Assembly: GCF_036250735.1 (NCBI RefSeq)
Contig: NZ_CP109430.1
Span: 1,798,001-1,862,000 of the forward strand
Reading direction: 5' to 3'
Length of the DNA: 64,000 bases
Source: Streptosporangium sp. NBC_01495
GTDB taxonomy: Bacteria > Actinomycetota > Actinomycetes > Streptosporangiales > Streptosporangiaceae
Both the position numbers and the translations under genes were made by a program. Below the pieces are notes generated by a model. That model searched no databases and was not told the DNA's origin. It saw nothing but the letters and a program-made list of their open reading frames with translations. Shown piece by piece: positions 41,827 to 49,821 of the stretch; position 1 is the first letter of the stretch; every line of letters begins with the position of its first letter.

Positions 41827-43002
41827 ATGCGAACTCAGGTCGGGATCGTCGGCGCGGGACCCGCCGGACTGCTCCTCTCCCATCTGCTGCACCTGCGGGG
41901 CATCGACTCGGTGGTCCTGGAGGCGCGGAGCAGGGAGTACGTCGAGCGGCGCGTGCGGGCAGGGGTGCTGGAACAGGGCACGGTGGACGTGCTCAACGAG
42001 GCGGGCGTCGGCGACCGGATGCGCGCCGAGGGGTTGCCGCACCACGGCATCGAGCTGCGCTACGGCGGGGCCGGGCATCGCATCGCCTTCGAGAAGCTGG
42101 TCCCCGGCCGGGCCATCACCGTCTACGGCCAGCAGGAGGTCGTCAAGGACCTCATCGCCCGGCGGCTGGCCGACGGGGGAGAGATCCTCTTCGACGTCCC
42201 CGACGTCGCCCTGCACTCACTGGAGAAGGATCCCTATCTCACCTTCCGGGGCGAGCGCCTCGACTGCGACGTCATCGCCGGGTGCGACGGCTTCCACGGC
42301 GTCTCGCGGCCGTCGATCCCCGAGAGGGTCCTGTCGGTCTTCCAGCGTGACTACCCGTTCGCCTGGCTCGGCGTCCTCGCGCGGGTCCCGCCGTCGTCCG
42401 AGGAGCTGATCTACTCCCGCAACGAGCGGGGCTTCGCGCTGCACAGCATGCGCTCCCCGGAGATCAGCCGCTTCTATCTCCAGGTCCCCCCGGACGCCTC
42501 GCTCGACGACTGGCCGGACGAGCGGATCTGGGCCGAGCTGCGGGCCCGCCTGGAGACGGTCCCGGGGTTCGCGCTGGCCGAGGGGCCGATCATCTCCAGG
42601 GACGTGTCGGCGATGCGCTCGTTCGTCGCCGAGCCCATGCGGCACGGCAACCTCTACCTCGCCGGGGACGCCGCCCACATCGTGCCGCCCACCGGTGCCA
42701 AGGGGCTCAACCTGGCGGTCGCGGACGTACGGCTGCTGACCGCGGCCCTGGCCGAGTTCTACGAGACGGGCTCCACCGGGCTGCTGGACACGTACTCCGC
42801 CAGCTGCCTGAAGCGGGTCTGGCGCGCCCAGCACTTCTCCTGGTGGATGACCACGTTGCTGCACACCTTCGACGCCGACGACCCCTACGGGCGGCGCCTG
42901 CAGACCTCCCACCTCGACTACGTGACCTCCTCCGAGGCCGCCGCGACCACGCTCGCGGAGAACTACGTCGGACTGCCCTTCGAGACCGGAACCCGTCCGT
43001 GA
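41827..43002 (+). CDS. pobA: 4-hydroxybenzoate 3-monooxygenase
   Basis: 391-residue flavoprotein. FAD-binding GIVGAGPAGLLL at residues 6-17, the RAGVLEQGTVDVL segment typical of PobA, and GDAAHIVPPTGAKGLNLA (about 283) closing the FAD site. It converts 4-hydroxybenzoate to protocatechuate with NAD(P)H and O2, feeding the beta-ketoadipate pathway (no pca genes in this window). ATG at 41827. The IclR gene upstream is the likely regulator. Confidence 0.93.
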   Translation: MRTQVGIVGAGPAGLLLSHLLHLRGIDSVVLEARSREYVERRVRAGVLEQGTVDVLNEAGVGDRMRAEGLPHHGIELRYGGAGHRIAFEKLVPGRAITVYGQQEVVKDLIARRLADGGEILFDVPDVALHSLEKDPYLTFRGERLDCDVIAGCDGFHGVSRPSIPERVLSVFQRDYPFAWLGVLARVPPSSEELIYSRNERGFALHSMRSPEISRFYLQVPPDASLDDWPDERIWAELRARLETVPGFALAEGPIISRDVSAMRSFVAEPMRHGNLYLAGDAAHIVPPTGAKGLNLAVADVRLLTAALAEFYETGSTGLLDTYSASCLKRVWRAQHFSWWMTTLLHTFDADDPYGRRLQTSHLDYVTSSEAAATTLAENYVGLPFETGTRP

Positions 43003-43064
43003 CTCCCGTCGGCCGGCCCCGGCCTTCCGTGCCTCCACCGATCCGCGCCCGGATTCTTCCCGTG

Positions 43065-43086
43065 TCCCCGCCGAGCCGGGCGGGGA
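43065..43086. terminator. Terminator between convergent pobA and anti-sigma genes
   Basis: TCCCCGCC/GGCGGGGA, 8-bp stem with a 6-nt loop, in a 113-bp convergent gap; can serve both strands. Confidence 0.7.
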
Positions 43087-43115
43087 GCGGTGAAGGCTGA
43101 CGAGAGGCCGCACGT

Positions 43116-44102
43116 TCAGGAGAGGTCGAAGGCGACGTCGCCGAGGCGGACCGTCCGGACCCTGGGATCGTCGAGGATCTCGCGAAGGCCCTCGACCGTT
43201 TCACCGGCGGCCACGTACCCGTGGATCCGGCCCTCGGTGGCGGCGGCGCGTAGGTTTTTCAGGGGCACGCCGAGCTTCAGCAGGTTCTCGGCGTCATGGT
43301 CGCGAAGCTCGCCGACCCAGCGGCGGAAGTCTCCGACCGCCTTCGCGCCCTCGGCGGCGGGATCGTAGTCCTCCTCCTTCCCGGTGGCCGGTGAGCCGAA
43401 GCGATGGGACTGCCAGCCGAATGGCACTCCGTAGGTGGAGCCGCCGCTCGCCCGGGAGAGCAGGAAGGTGTGGGCGGGTGCCGTCGGGTCGTCCTGTTCG
43501 TAGCGGTCCCGGTGGAAGGCCGCGAACTCCTCGCCCGTCAGGGGCCGCTCGAACTCCACCACCGCCGTCGCGAGCAGCGACGCCGGGAGGCGCCCGAACA
43601 CCTTCTCCGCCTGGCCGCGCGCCTCCTCACGGGTGCCCGTACGTTCTCCCGTCAGGCCGAGCGGCCCGCTGAGGCGCGTCTGGAGACCGTACACACCATC
43701 GGTGACCTGCCCCAGCAGGTTCTGGGTGATCTCGAAGGCGGCGGTGCCCGGCCTGCGGGTGACCTCGTCCGGTGCGGGCACCGGCTCGACCGGGTCGGCG
43801 TCGACAGTGAGGGTCATCGAGGTGAGGCCGAAATCCAGCGCGCTCATGCCGGAGGTGTAGTCGGGATGGGCGACCAGGAAGGCGCTGCCGAGCACCCGTT
43901 CCATGCGCTGGTCCCGGTCGCCCCTCGTCTGGAGCAGCGCCGTGCCCGCGTTGAGCAGCAGCGCCGCGCCGAGCAGGAGCGCCGCCGACCTGAGCGCGGT
44001 ACGGAACAGGCCCCGCCGCACCGCGCGCCGTGTCCTGCGCGGGTCGAAGTCGGGGATCGGGGGCAGGCTGTCGTCGGTGGCGGTCATCGTCTTCGTCATC
44101 AT
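43116..44102 (-). CDS. Membrane anti-sigma factor (sigma-regulator N/C-terminal type)
   Basis: 328 residues: cytoplasmic N-terminus, one transmembrane helix (about 40-58; LRSAALLLGAALLLNAGTAL), then an extracellular domain of the Sigma-reg C-terminal type. It starts at the ATGATGA that overlaps the sigma gene stop, with GGAG seven bases upstream, so the two are coupled. It would hold the sigma factor at the membrane until an outside signal is sensed. The ZAS zinc finger is absent. Confidence 0.78.
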   Translation of the reverse strand: MMTKTMTATDDSLPPIPDFDPRRTRRAVRRGLFRTALRSAALLLGAALLLNAGTALLQTRGDRDQRMERVLGSAFLVAHPDYTSGMSALDFGLTSMTLTVDADPVEPVPAPDEVTRRPGTAAFEITQNLLGQVTDGVYGLQTRLSGPLGLTGERTGTREEARGQAEKVFGRLPASLLATAVVEFERPLTGEEFAAFHRDRYEQDDPTAPAHTFLLSRASGGSTYGVPFGWQSHRFGSPATGKEEDYDPAAEGAKAVGDFRRWVGELRDHDAENLLKLGVPLKNLRAAATEGRIHGYVAAGETVEGLREILDDPRVRTVRLGDVAFDLS

Positions 44103-44563
44103 CGGCTGTCTCCATAGGATTCGGCGAAGGCGGCGCGGGCCCGCCACAGCGTGGTTTTGACCGAGCCGGGGGTGCGGCCGGTCATCGCGGCCACCTCGGC
44201 GAGACTGAATCCGTCGAGATACACCCAGGTGAGCACCCGCCGGTAAGGGTCGGCGAGCCGGGAGAGCACGTCGCGGACCGCGAGCCTGTCCGGCTCGGAG
44301 TCCTCGACGCCCAGCTCCTCCACCGAGGGCAGGGGCAGGACGGTACGGCGCCGCCGCGCGTGGTCGACGAGCACGCTGTGGGCGACGCTGAGCAGCCAGC
44401 CGGCCGGCGACTCGCCTCGCCAGCCGAGCAGGGCCCTGGTCGCCTTGAGAAAAGTCTCCTGCGCGAGATCCTCGGCGAGGTGGGGATCACGGGTACGCCG
44501 AAGGAGGTATCCGCACACCAGGGCCCAGTGATCACGATAAAGCTGTTCGATGCTCGCACTGAT
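44099..44563 (-). CDS. ECF sigma factor (start codon unusual)
   Basis: 154 residues of a minimal ECF sigma: region 2 (LYRDHWALVCGYLLRRTRDP...AEDLAQETFLKA) and region 4 (LADPYRRVLTWVYLDGFSLAEVAAMTGRTPGSVKTTLWRAR). A full region 2 requires codons upstream of the only GTG (44518). The frame is open to 44563, where an ATC follows GGAGG at the right distance (CGACC spacer) and no ATG, GTG or TTG is present. So either ATC is used as start, as AUU is in infC, or the sequence carries an error. Coupled to the anti-sigma gene. Confidence 0.8.
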   Translation of the reverse strand: MSASIEQLYRDHWALVCGYLLRRTRDPHLAEDLAQETFLKATRALLGWRGESPAGWLLSVAHSVLVDHARRRRTVLPLPSVEELGVEDSEPDRLAVRDVLSRLADPYRRVLTWVYLDGFSLAEVAAMTGRTPGSVKTTLWRARAAFAESYGDSR

Positions 44564-44870
44564 GGTCGCCTCCGGGGAGATGGTCGTTCATACCTTCAGG
44601 GACGAGGCGGGGCCGCGAAAGGTCACAGGGAAATTTCCGGCGGATTTGAGCATCCCGGATGAATTGCCCCGCAGGGGCCCATCCCCAGGGCGGAACCCTG
44701 AGGGGGAATGCCCTACTATCGGTGGCTTTTGCGCAGCTCAGGGGCATAACGCGCCGGGGACCCCCCGGGGGTGGGCACCACCTCGCCCCGGGGGCCATCC
44801 GGGGCCGTTCAGGGGCGGCCGGGGGCTGTCTCCGATACTCCAGGATCTTGTTCGTCGCCATGGTTGAGGC
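44564..44870. other. Divergent promoter region
   Basis: No gene seen. Holds the upstream region of the ECF sigma gene (minus) and of the DUF998 gene (plus), with a C/G-rich palindromic run (GGGGACCCCCCGGGGG, 44755-44770). Confidence 0.4.
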
Positions 44871-45536
44871 ATGGGAAGCCAGACGTTCACGCGACACGGG
44901 ATGATCTTCGGCGGCTACGCGGCGATCGGCGCCGGAGCCGTCGCGATGATCGGGCTGCACGTGGTCACCGGTCTCGACCCGGTACACACCGTGATCAGCG
45001 AGTACGCGTTCGAGGCGGCCGGCTGGCTGCTGCCCCTGTCGCTCACGCTCTTCGCCGCCGCGGCGACGATCATCGGGGCGATGCTGGCCCGGTGCGGGGA
45101 GGACCGCGCGGTGGCCCTGCTGGTCGGGACCTGGGGCCTGTGCATGCTGCTGATCGGAGCCTTCCCCACCGACGAGCCCGGCGTGCCGCTGTCGATGTCC
45201 GGCGGCATCCACAGGTACGCGGCGTTCGTGGCCTTCCTGACGATGCCGATCGCCGGGCTGCTCCTGGCCAGGCGGTACGCGACCAGCCCGTACGCCCGCC
45301 CCGTCCGGCTGCTCAGCCTGGCCGCCCTGGGGGTGCTGGTCCTGGTGGTCCTCCCGTACGTGGTGCGGACGTTCGGCGTGGACCTGACCAACGACGACAT
45401 CCCCGCGGGGGTGACCCAGCGGCTGGTGGTGGGCTTCGAGGTGGCGGTGCTGGCGATGCTGGGGCTGGTGGCCGGCCCCAGCATGGCCAGGCGCGGCCGT
45501 GTCCGCCGCCCGCTCCCGACGACCGCCCGCGCCTGA
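44871..45536 (+). CDS. DUF998 family membrane protein
   Basis: 221 residues with six hydrophobic helices. The family's first-helix glycine-rich turn and a GAFPTDEPG loop after the fourth helix (about residues 102-110) are present. No role is known for the family. Starts divergently from the ECF sigma gene. Confidence 0.75.
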   Translation: MGSQTFTRHGMIFGGYAAIGAGAVAMIGLHVVTGLDPVHTVISEYAFEAAGWLLPLSLTLFAAAATIIGAMLARCGEDRAVALLVGTWGLCMLLIGAFPTDEPGVPLSMSGGIHRYAAFVAFLTMPIAGLLLARRYATSPYARPVRLLSLAALGVLVLVVLPYVVRTFGVDLTNDDIPAGVTQRLVVGFEVAVLAMLGLVAGPSMARRGRVRRPLPTTARA

Positions 45537-45804
45537 CCGGTCCCGCGTGGTCGCCTGTGCCTGGCCGGTCCCGCGTGGCCGGTTTCCGCTCGATCTCCCC
45601 GCCCGGTCCGCGCCGGGCACCTGGCCTTCCTCGTCGGCCCGCCCCGCGCGGGCCTCCCGCGTCGGTTCCGCCTCGCGCGGGCCGGTCGTGGAACCGTGTG
45701 GCGTGGCAGGTTGACGGTCCCGGTGCCCCGGCCTACCTTCGCAGGAAGCGACCGCCCGGTACGTGTCACCGCCGTCCGGTCGGACCACCCCCGGAAGGAC
45801 GCGC

Positions 45805-46782
45805 ATGCCGGTCGTGAACACCGTCCGAGGCCCCGTCGACGTCGCCGACCTGGGGCAGACCCTCATGCACGAGCACGTCTTCGTCCTCTCCCCCGAGCAC
45901 GTCGACAACTACGGCAGGGGCGCGTGGTGGGACGAGGAGTACCGGGTGGCCGACGCCGTCGCCAAGCTCAGGGCCGTGGCGGCCAAGGGCGTGCGGACCA
46001 TCGTCGACCCGACCGTGTGGGGGCTGGGCCGCTACATCCCGCGCGTGCGGCGGGTGGCGGACCAGGTGCCGGAGCTGAACATCGTCGTCGCCTCGGGGAT
46101 CTACTCCTTCGACGAGATCCCGCACCAGTACGAGCACCGGGGTCCCGGCCTGATGATGGACGTGCCCGAGCCGATGGTCGAGGACTTCTCCCGCGACATC
46201 GTCGAGGGCATCGCCGACACCGGCGTCAAAGCCGCGTTCCTCAAGTGCGCGATCGAGAGGAAGGGGCTCACCCCCGGCGTCGAGCGGATCTGCCGGGCGG
46301 TCGCCCAGACCCACCTGCGAACCGGCGTGCCGATCTCGGTGCACACCAACCCCTCCACCAGGAGCGGGCTGCTCGTCCTGGACCTGTTCCTGAAGGAGGG
46401 GGTCGACCCGGCCAAGGTCGTGCTCGGGCACTCGGGCGACTCCAACGACCTCGACCACCTGATGCGGCTGGCCGACACCGGGGCCACCCTCGGCATGGAC
46501 CGCTTCGGGCTGGACGCCTACAACTCCACGGCGTCGCGGGTCGCCACCGTCGCCGCGCTCTGCGAGCGGGGCTACGCCGACCGGATGGTGCTCAGCCACG
46601 ACAGCGCGTGCTTCATGGACTACTTCGGCGACGCCTGGGACGAGGGCATCCCGCTGGCCGCGCCGAACTGGCGTTTCGACCACATCCACGACGACGTGCT
46701 CCCCGCCCTGCGCGAGGCCGGGGTGAGCGACGGGCAGGTGGACCAGATGCTGATCGACAACCCTCGCCGCTACTTTTCCTGA
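45805..46782 (+). CDS. Phosphotriesterase-family metal-dependent hydrolase
   Basis: 325 residues of the amidohydrolase PTE/lactonase group. Metal-site motifs: MHEHVF (HxH), the carbamylated-lysine segment KAAFLKCAIE, VHTNPS, GHSGDSNDL and LSHDSACF. ATG with GGAAGGA upstream. Members cleave lactones (including AHLs) or phosphotriesters; the C-terminal part fits lactonases better, but the substrate is not provable. Confidence 0.85.
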   Translation: MPVVNTVRGPVDVADLGQTLMHEHVFVLSPEHVDNYGRGAWWDEEYRVADAVAKLRAVAAKGVRTIVDPTVWGLGRYIPRVRRVADQVPELNIVVASGIYSFDEIPHQYEHRGPGLMMDVPEPMVEDFSRDIVEGIADTGVKAAFLKCAIERKGLTPGVERICRAVAQTHLRTGVPISVHTNPSTRSGLLVLDLFLKEGVDPAKVVLGHSGDSNDLDHLMRLADTGATLGMDRFGLDAYNSTASRVATVAALCERGYADRMVLSHDSACFMDYFGDAWDEGIPLAAPNWRFDHIHDDVLPALREAGVSDGQVDQMLIDNPRRYFS

Positions 46783-46848
46783 CTTTTCGTTATTTGTCGT
46801 ACGGCTGCCATACGCTCCCGGAAAGTCGATCGACCGAGAAGGTGGAGC

Positions 46849-48291
46849 ATGGCCGCGCGGAGCACTTACCTGGAACTGTCCGAGGACGGCGGGAGCTCGC
46901 ACAAGTTCTACGAGGTCGTGGTCGACGGGACCGAGGTGACGATCAGGTACGGCCGCATCGGCGAGTCCGGCCAGTCCAAGGCGTCGGCGTTCGCCAGCGC
47001 GGCGAAGGCCGAGGCGGCCGCCGCGAAGAAGATCAACGAGAAGGTCCGCAGGGGTTACGCCCCCGCCGTCCAGGGGGTGCGCCAGCGCCGCACGGTCACC
47101 CGGCGCAGCGTGGAGAGTGCCCGCTCCACGGCCACCCAGGCGCCGGTGCTCTGGCGCTTCGCCAGCGGCGCGGCGGCGTTCGGCATCTTCGTCGACTCCG
47201 AGCGCTGCTGGGTCGGCAACCAGCGCGGCGACGTCTACACCGTCACCCACGGCGGCACAGTCACCGGCCGCTTCAAGCTGCCCGACGGGGTCAAGTGCAT
47301 CGTCGGCGACGACTTCTGGATCTACGCGGGCGCCGACGACGGCAAGGTCTACGACCTCGGCGGCAAGGTGCCGAGGGTCGCGTACGAGATCGCCGAGGAC
47401 GTCGACATCTACTGGCTGGACATCCACGAGGGCGTGCTGGGCGTCTCCGACCGAGCGGGGCGGATCACCACGATCGACCACGAGGACGAGTTCCAGTGGG
47501 CGCGCAAGGGCAGGGGTGACTCGGCCTGGATGGTCCGCTGCGACGACGAGGCCGTCTACCACGGTCACTCCACCGGGGTGGCCCGCTACGACGCCGCCGA
47601 CGGCGCGCCGGTCTGGGAGACGCCCGTCAACGGCGCGGTGCTGTTCGGCTGGCAGGAGGCCGAGTCCGTCTACGCGGGCACCGCGCGCGGTGCCGTGCAC
47701 CGGCTGCGCAAGTCGGACGGCGCCTCCCAGGCGGTCTACCGCTGCGACGCCACCGTCTTCTCCTGCGCCACCGCCCCCGGCGGCCGGTACGTCTTCGCCG
47801 GAGACAACCACTCCTCGATCTACTGCTTCGACCAGAGCGGCGAGCGCCTGTGGAAGCTGGCCACCGGCTGCGGCTCCGCCTTCTCCATGCAGTATCTCGA
47901 CGACCGCCTCTACATCGTGACCACCGACGGCACCCTGGCCTGCATCGACGCCACCGAGGAGGCGATCAGGGCGGCCCAGGAGGGCACCCTCCCCGAGGCG
48001 GTCGACGTCAAGGCGTCCGCCGGGCTGGCGGTGGTGGAGCCCACCGCCGTGCTGGAGACCGTGGTGTTCGACACCGTCCCGGACACCGGCGACGGCGTGG
48101 TGCTGGAGTGCTTCCGCGAGGGCGATCGGCTCCGGGTGCGGGTCCTCAGCGAGGGCTACGACGTGCGGCGGAACGTGCAGTTCCCCAAGGGAGTCCGCGA
48201 GGCCGGGGCCCGCTATCTCGTCGAGGGCGTCCGCTTCTCCGAGCGGGGAGGTTTCTACCGCGCGTACGGAGACATCAAGCGCCTGCTCTGA
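46849..48291 (+). CDS. WGR-domain protein with beta-propeller
   Basis: 480 residues. Residues 1-75 form a WGR domain (KFYEVVVDGTEVTIRYGRIGESGQSK, with Y-G-R in place of W-G-R), a nucleic-acid- and PARP-associated module. A basic linker (VRQRRTVTRRS) leads to a six- or seven-bladed PQQ/WD-like propeller (about 95-400) with repeated blades such as GRFKLPDGVKC and GERLWKLATGCG. A mixed domain closes the protein. It could be a DNA-damage or modification reader; no partner gene (e.g. PARP) is next door. ATG with GGTGGAG upstream. Confidence 0.78.
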   Translation: MAARSTYLELSEDGGSSHKFYEVVVDGTEVTIRYGRIGESGQSKASAFASAAKAEAAAAKKINEKVRRGYAPAVQGVRQRRTVTRRSVESARSTATQAPVLWRFASGAAAFGIFVDSERCWVGNQRGDVYTVTHGGTVTGRFKLPDGVKCIVGDDFWIYAGADDGKVYDLGGKVPRVAYEIAEDVDIYWLDIHEGVLGVSDRAGRITTIDHEDEFQWARKGRGDSAWMVRCDDEAVYHGHSTGVARYDAADGAPVWETPVNGAVLFGWQEAESVYAGTARGAVHRLRKSDGASQAVYRCDATVFSCATAPGGRYVFAGDNHSSIYCFDQSGERLWKLATGCGSAFSMQYLDDRLYIVTTDGTLACIDATEEAIRAAQEGTLPEAVDVKASAGLAVVEPTAVLETVVFDTVPDTGDGVVLECFREGDRLRVRVLSEGYDVRRNVQFPKGVREAGARYLVEGVRFSERGGFYRAYGDIKRLL

Positions 48292-48395
48292 TCCCTCCCG
48301 GCTGGGCGCTCGCTGAACCGATGAGATCTCGTCGGATATCGAGCACGTCTTCCCGAGGCGTCCCAAGCGGACCGGGTGGTGACCGGAAAAAGCCC

Positions 48396-48436
48396 GTCGC
48401 GGGCCGGAACCGAGGGTGAGGGTTCCGGCCCGCGAC
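48396..48436. terminator. Strong terminator between WGR and GH16 genes
   Basis: Perfect 16-bp stem (48396-48411 with 48421-48436) and a 9-nt loop. On the minus strand it is followed by CTTTTTCC (T-run at 48386-48390), so it ends the GH16 transcript; on the plus strand it can also stop the WGR gene. Confidence 0.9.
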
Positions 48437-48444
48437 GGAGTGGG

Positions 48445-49773
48445 TCAGGCCGGGGCGTTCCACTTCTGGTTGGCGGTCCCGGTGCAGGTCCAGATCTGCA
48501 GGCGGGTGCCGTTGGCGCTGGACTGGCCGGTGGCGTCCAGGCACTTGTTGGCCGCCGGGTTCACGAGATCGCGGGTCGCGGCGTTGTAGGTCCACCGCTG
48601 GGCCGCGGTGCCGTTGCAGTCGTACAGCTGGATCTGTGCTCCGTTGGCGGTGGAGGCGGCGGTGACGTCCAGGCACTTGCCCAGGGCGCGCACGGTGCCG
48701 TCGGTGCCCAGGGTCCACTGCTGGGCGCCGCTGCCGTTGCAGTCGTACAGCTGGATGGGAGTGCCGTTGGCGCTGCTGGCCGCGGCGACGTCGACGCACT
48801 TGCCGCCGATACCGGTGATCTGTCCCGTACGGCCGCCGCCGCCGCTGGGCGGGGCGTAGACGCGGACGTAGTCGACGGTGAGCTGCTGGGGGAAGGTGGT
48901 CGAGCCGTCGGGCGAGCCTGGCCAGTTCCCGCCGACGGCCAGGTTGAGGATCATGAAGAACGGGTGGTCGTAGACCCAGGGGTTGCCCCGCGTGTCGGCG
49001 GGGGTCTTCCTGGAGTACTGGATGCCGTCGACGTACCAGGTCACCGCGCCGGGCTCCCAGTCGACGGCGAAGGTGTGGAAGGCGTCGGCGAAGGCCTGGC
49101 CCGCGGGCAGGTTGTAGCTGCCGCTCAGCGGGCTGCCCCCCGAGTAGCCGGGGCCGTGGAGGCTGCCGAGCACCTGTCCGGGGACGCTGCCGATGTTCTC
49201 CATGATGTCGATCTCACCGTTCGCGGGCCAGCCGGCCCCTCCGGTGCCCAGCATCCAGAACGCGGGCCAGATGCCCTTGCCCCGGGGGATCTTCATCCGC
49301 GCCTCGAAGCGGCCGTAGGCGCGGGTGAAGGTCGCGGCGGTGGTCAGCTTGCCCGAGGTGTACTCGCACGAGCCGTACCAGCAGCCGAGCCCCGCGGGGT
49401 TGCCCCTGCGCGCGGTGATGACCAGGTTGCCGGCGCCGTCGTGGGCGATGTTCTCGTTGCCGGCCGTGTAGTACTGCCGCTCGTTGTTCCCCCAGCCGCC
49501 GCCGCCGACGTCCCGGCGCCACTTGGTGGTGTCGGGGTCGGCGCCGGAGGCGGCGTTGAACTCGTCCGACCACACGAGGGGGCCGGGGGCGGGGGCGGCC
49601 AGGGCAGCCTTGGCGGCGGGCTTGGCGGCGGTGGCCTGGGCGCCCGCCTGGGAGGGGACGAGCGTGGCGGAGCCGAGGGCGAGGAGCGTCGCGGCGAGGA
49701 GGCCGCCGATCCGTGCGAGCCGCGTCCGTGAGGGGCGAGGACCGGGAGGGGCGGCCGGGCTGGTGGAGATCAT
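48445..49773 (-). CDS. Secreted GH16 endo-beta-glucanase with ricin-type lectin domain
   Basis: 442 residues: signal peptide to about residue 45, GH16 domain (about 66-300) with the catalytic GEIDIMENIG motif (nucleophile Glu, Asp, acid/base Glu) and a C-terminal ricin B-type carbohydrate-binding domain of three QxW repeats. Acts outside the cell on beta-1,3- or mixed-linkage glucan. ATG at 49773 with AAGGAA upstream. It follows the GH18 gene by 48 bp, so both belong to one transcript. Confidence 0.9.
   Translation of the reverse strand: MISTSPAAPPGPRPSRTRLARIGGLLAATLLALGSATLVPSQAGAQATAAKPAAKAALAAPAPGPLVWSDEFNAASGADPDTTKWRRDVGGGGWGNNERQYYTAGNENIAHDGAGNLVITARRGNPAGLGCWYGSCEYTSGKLTTAATFTRAYGRFEARMKIPRGKGIWPAFWMLGTGGAGWPANGEIDIMENIGSVPGQVLGSLHGPGYSGGSPLSGSYNLPAGQAFADAFHTFAVDWEPGAVTWYVDGIQYSRKTPADTRGNPWVYDHPFFMILNLAVGGNWPGSPDGSTTFPQQLTVDYVRVYAPPSGGGGRTGQITGIGGKCVDVAAASSANGTPIQLYDCNGSGAQQWTLGTDGTVRALGKCLDVTAASTANGAQIQLYDCNGTAAQRWTYNAATRDLVNPAANKCLDATGQSSANGTRLQIWTCTGTANQKWNAPA
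48452..48827 (-). repeat. Near-identical ricin module DNA, copy A
   Basis: Coding repeat with copy B at 50735-51107 in the GH18 gene. Spans almost the whole ricin domain and differs by few bases and one codon insertion/deletion. Confidence 0.9.
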
Positions 49774-49821
49774 CGGCTGTTCCTTTCTGGCCGGTGTCCG
49801 CTGGAAGGGGGGTGTCACGGT

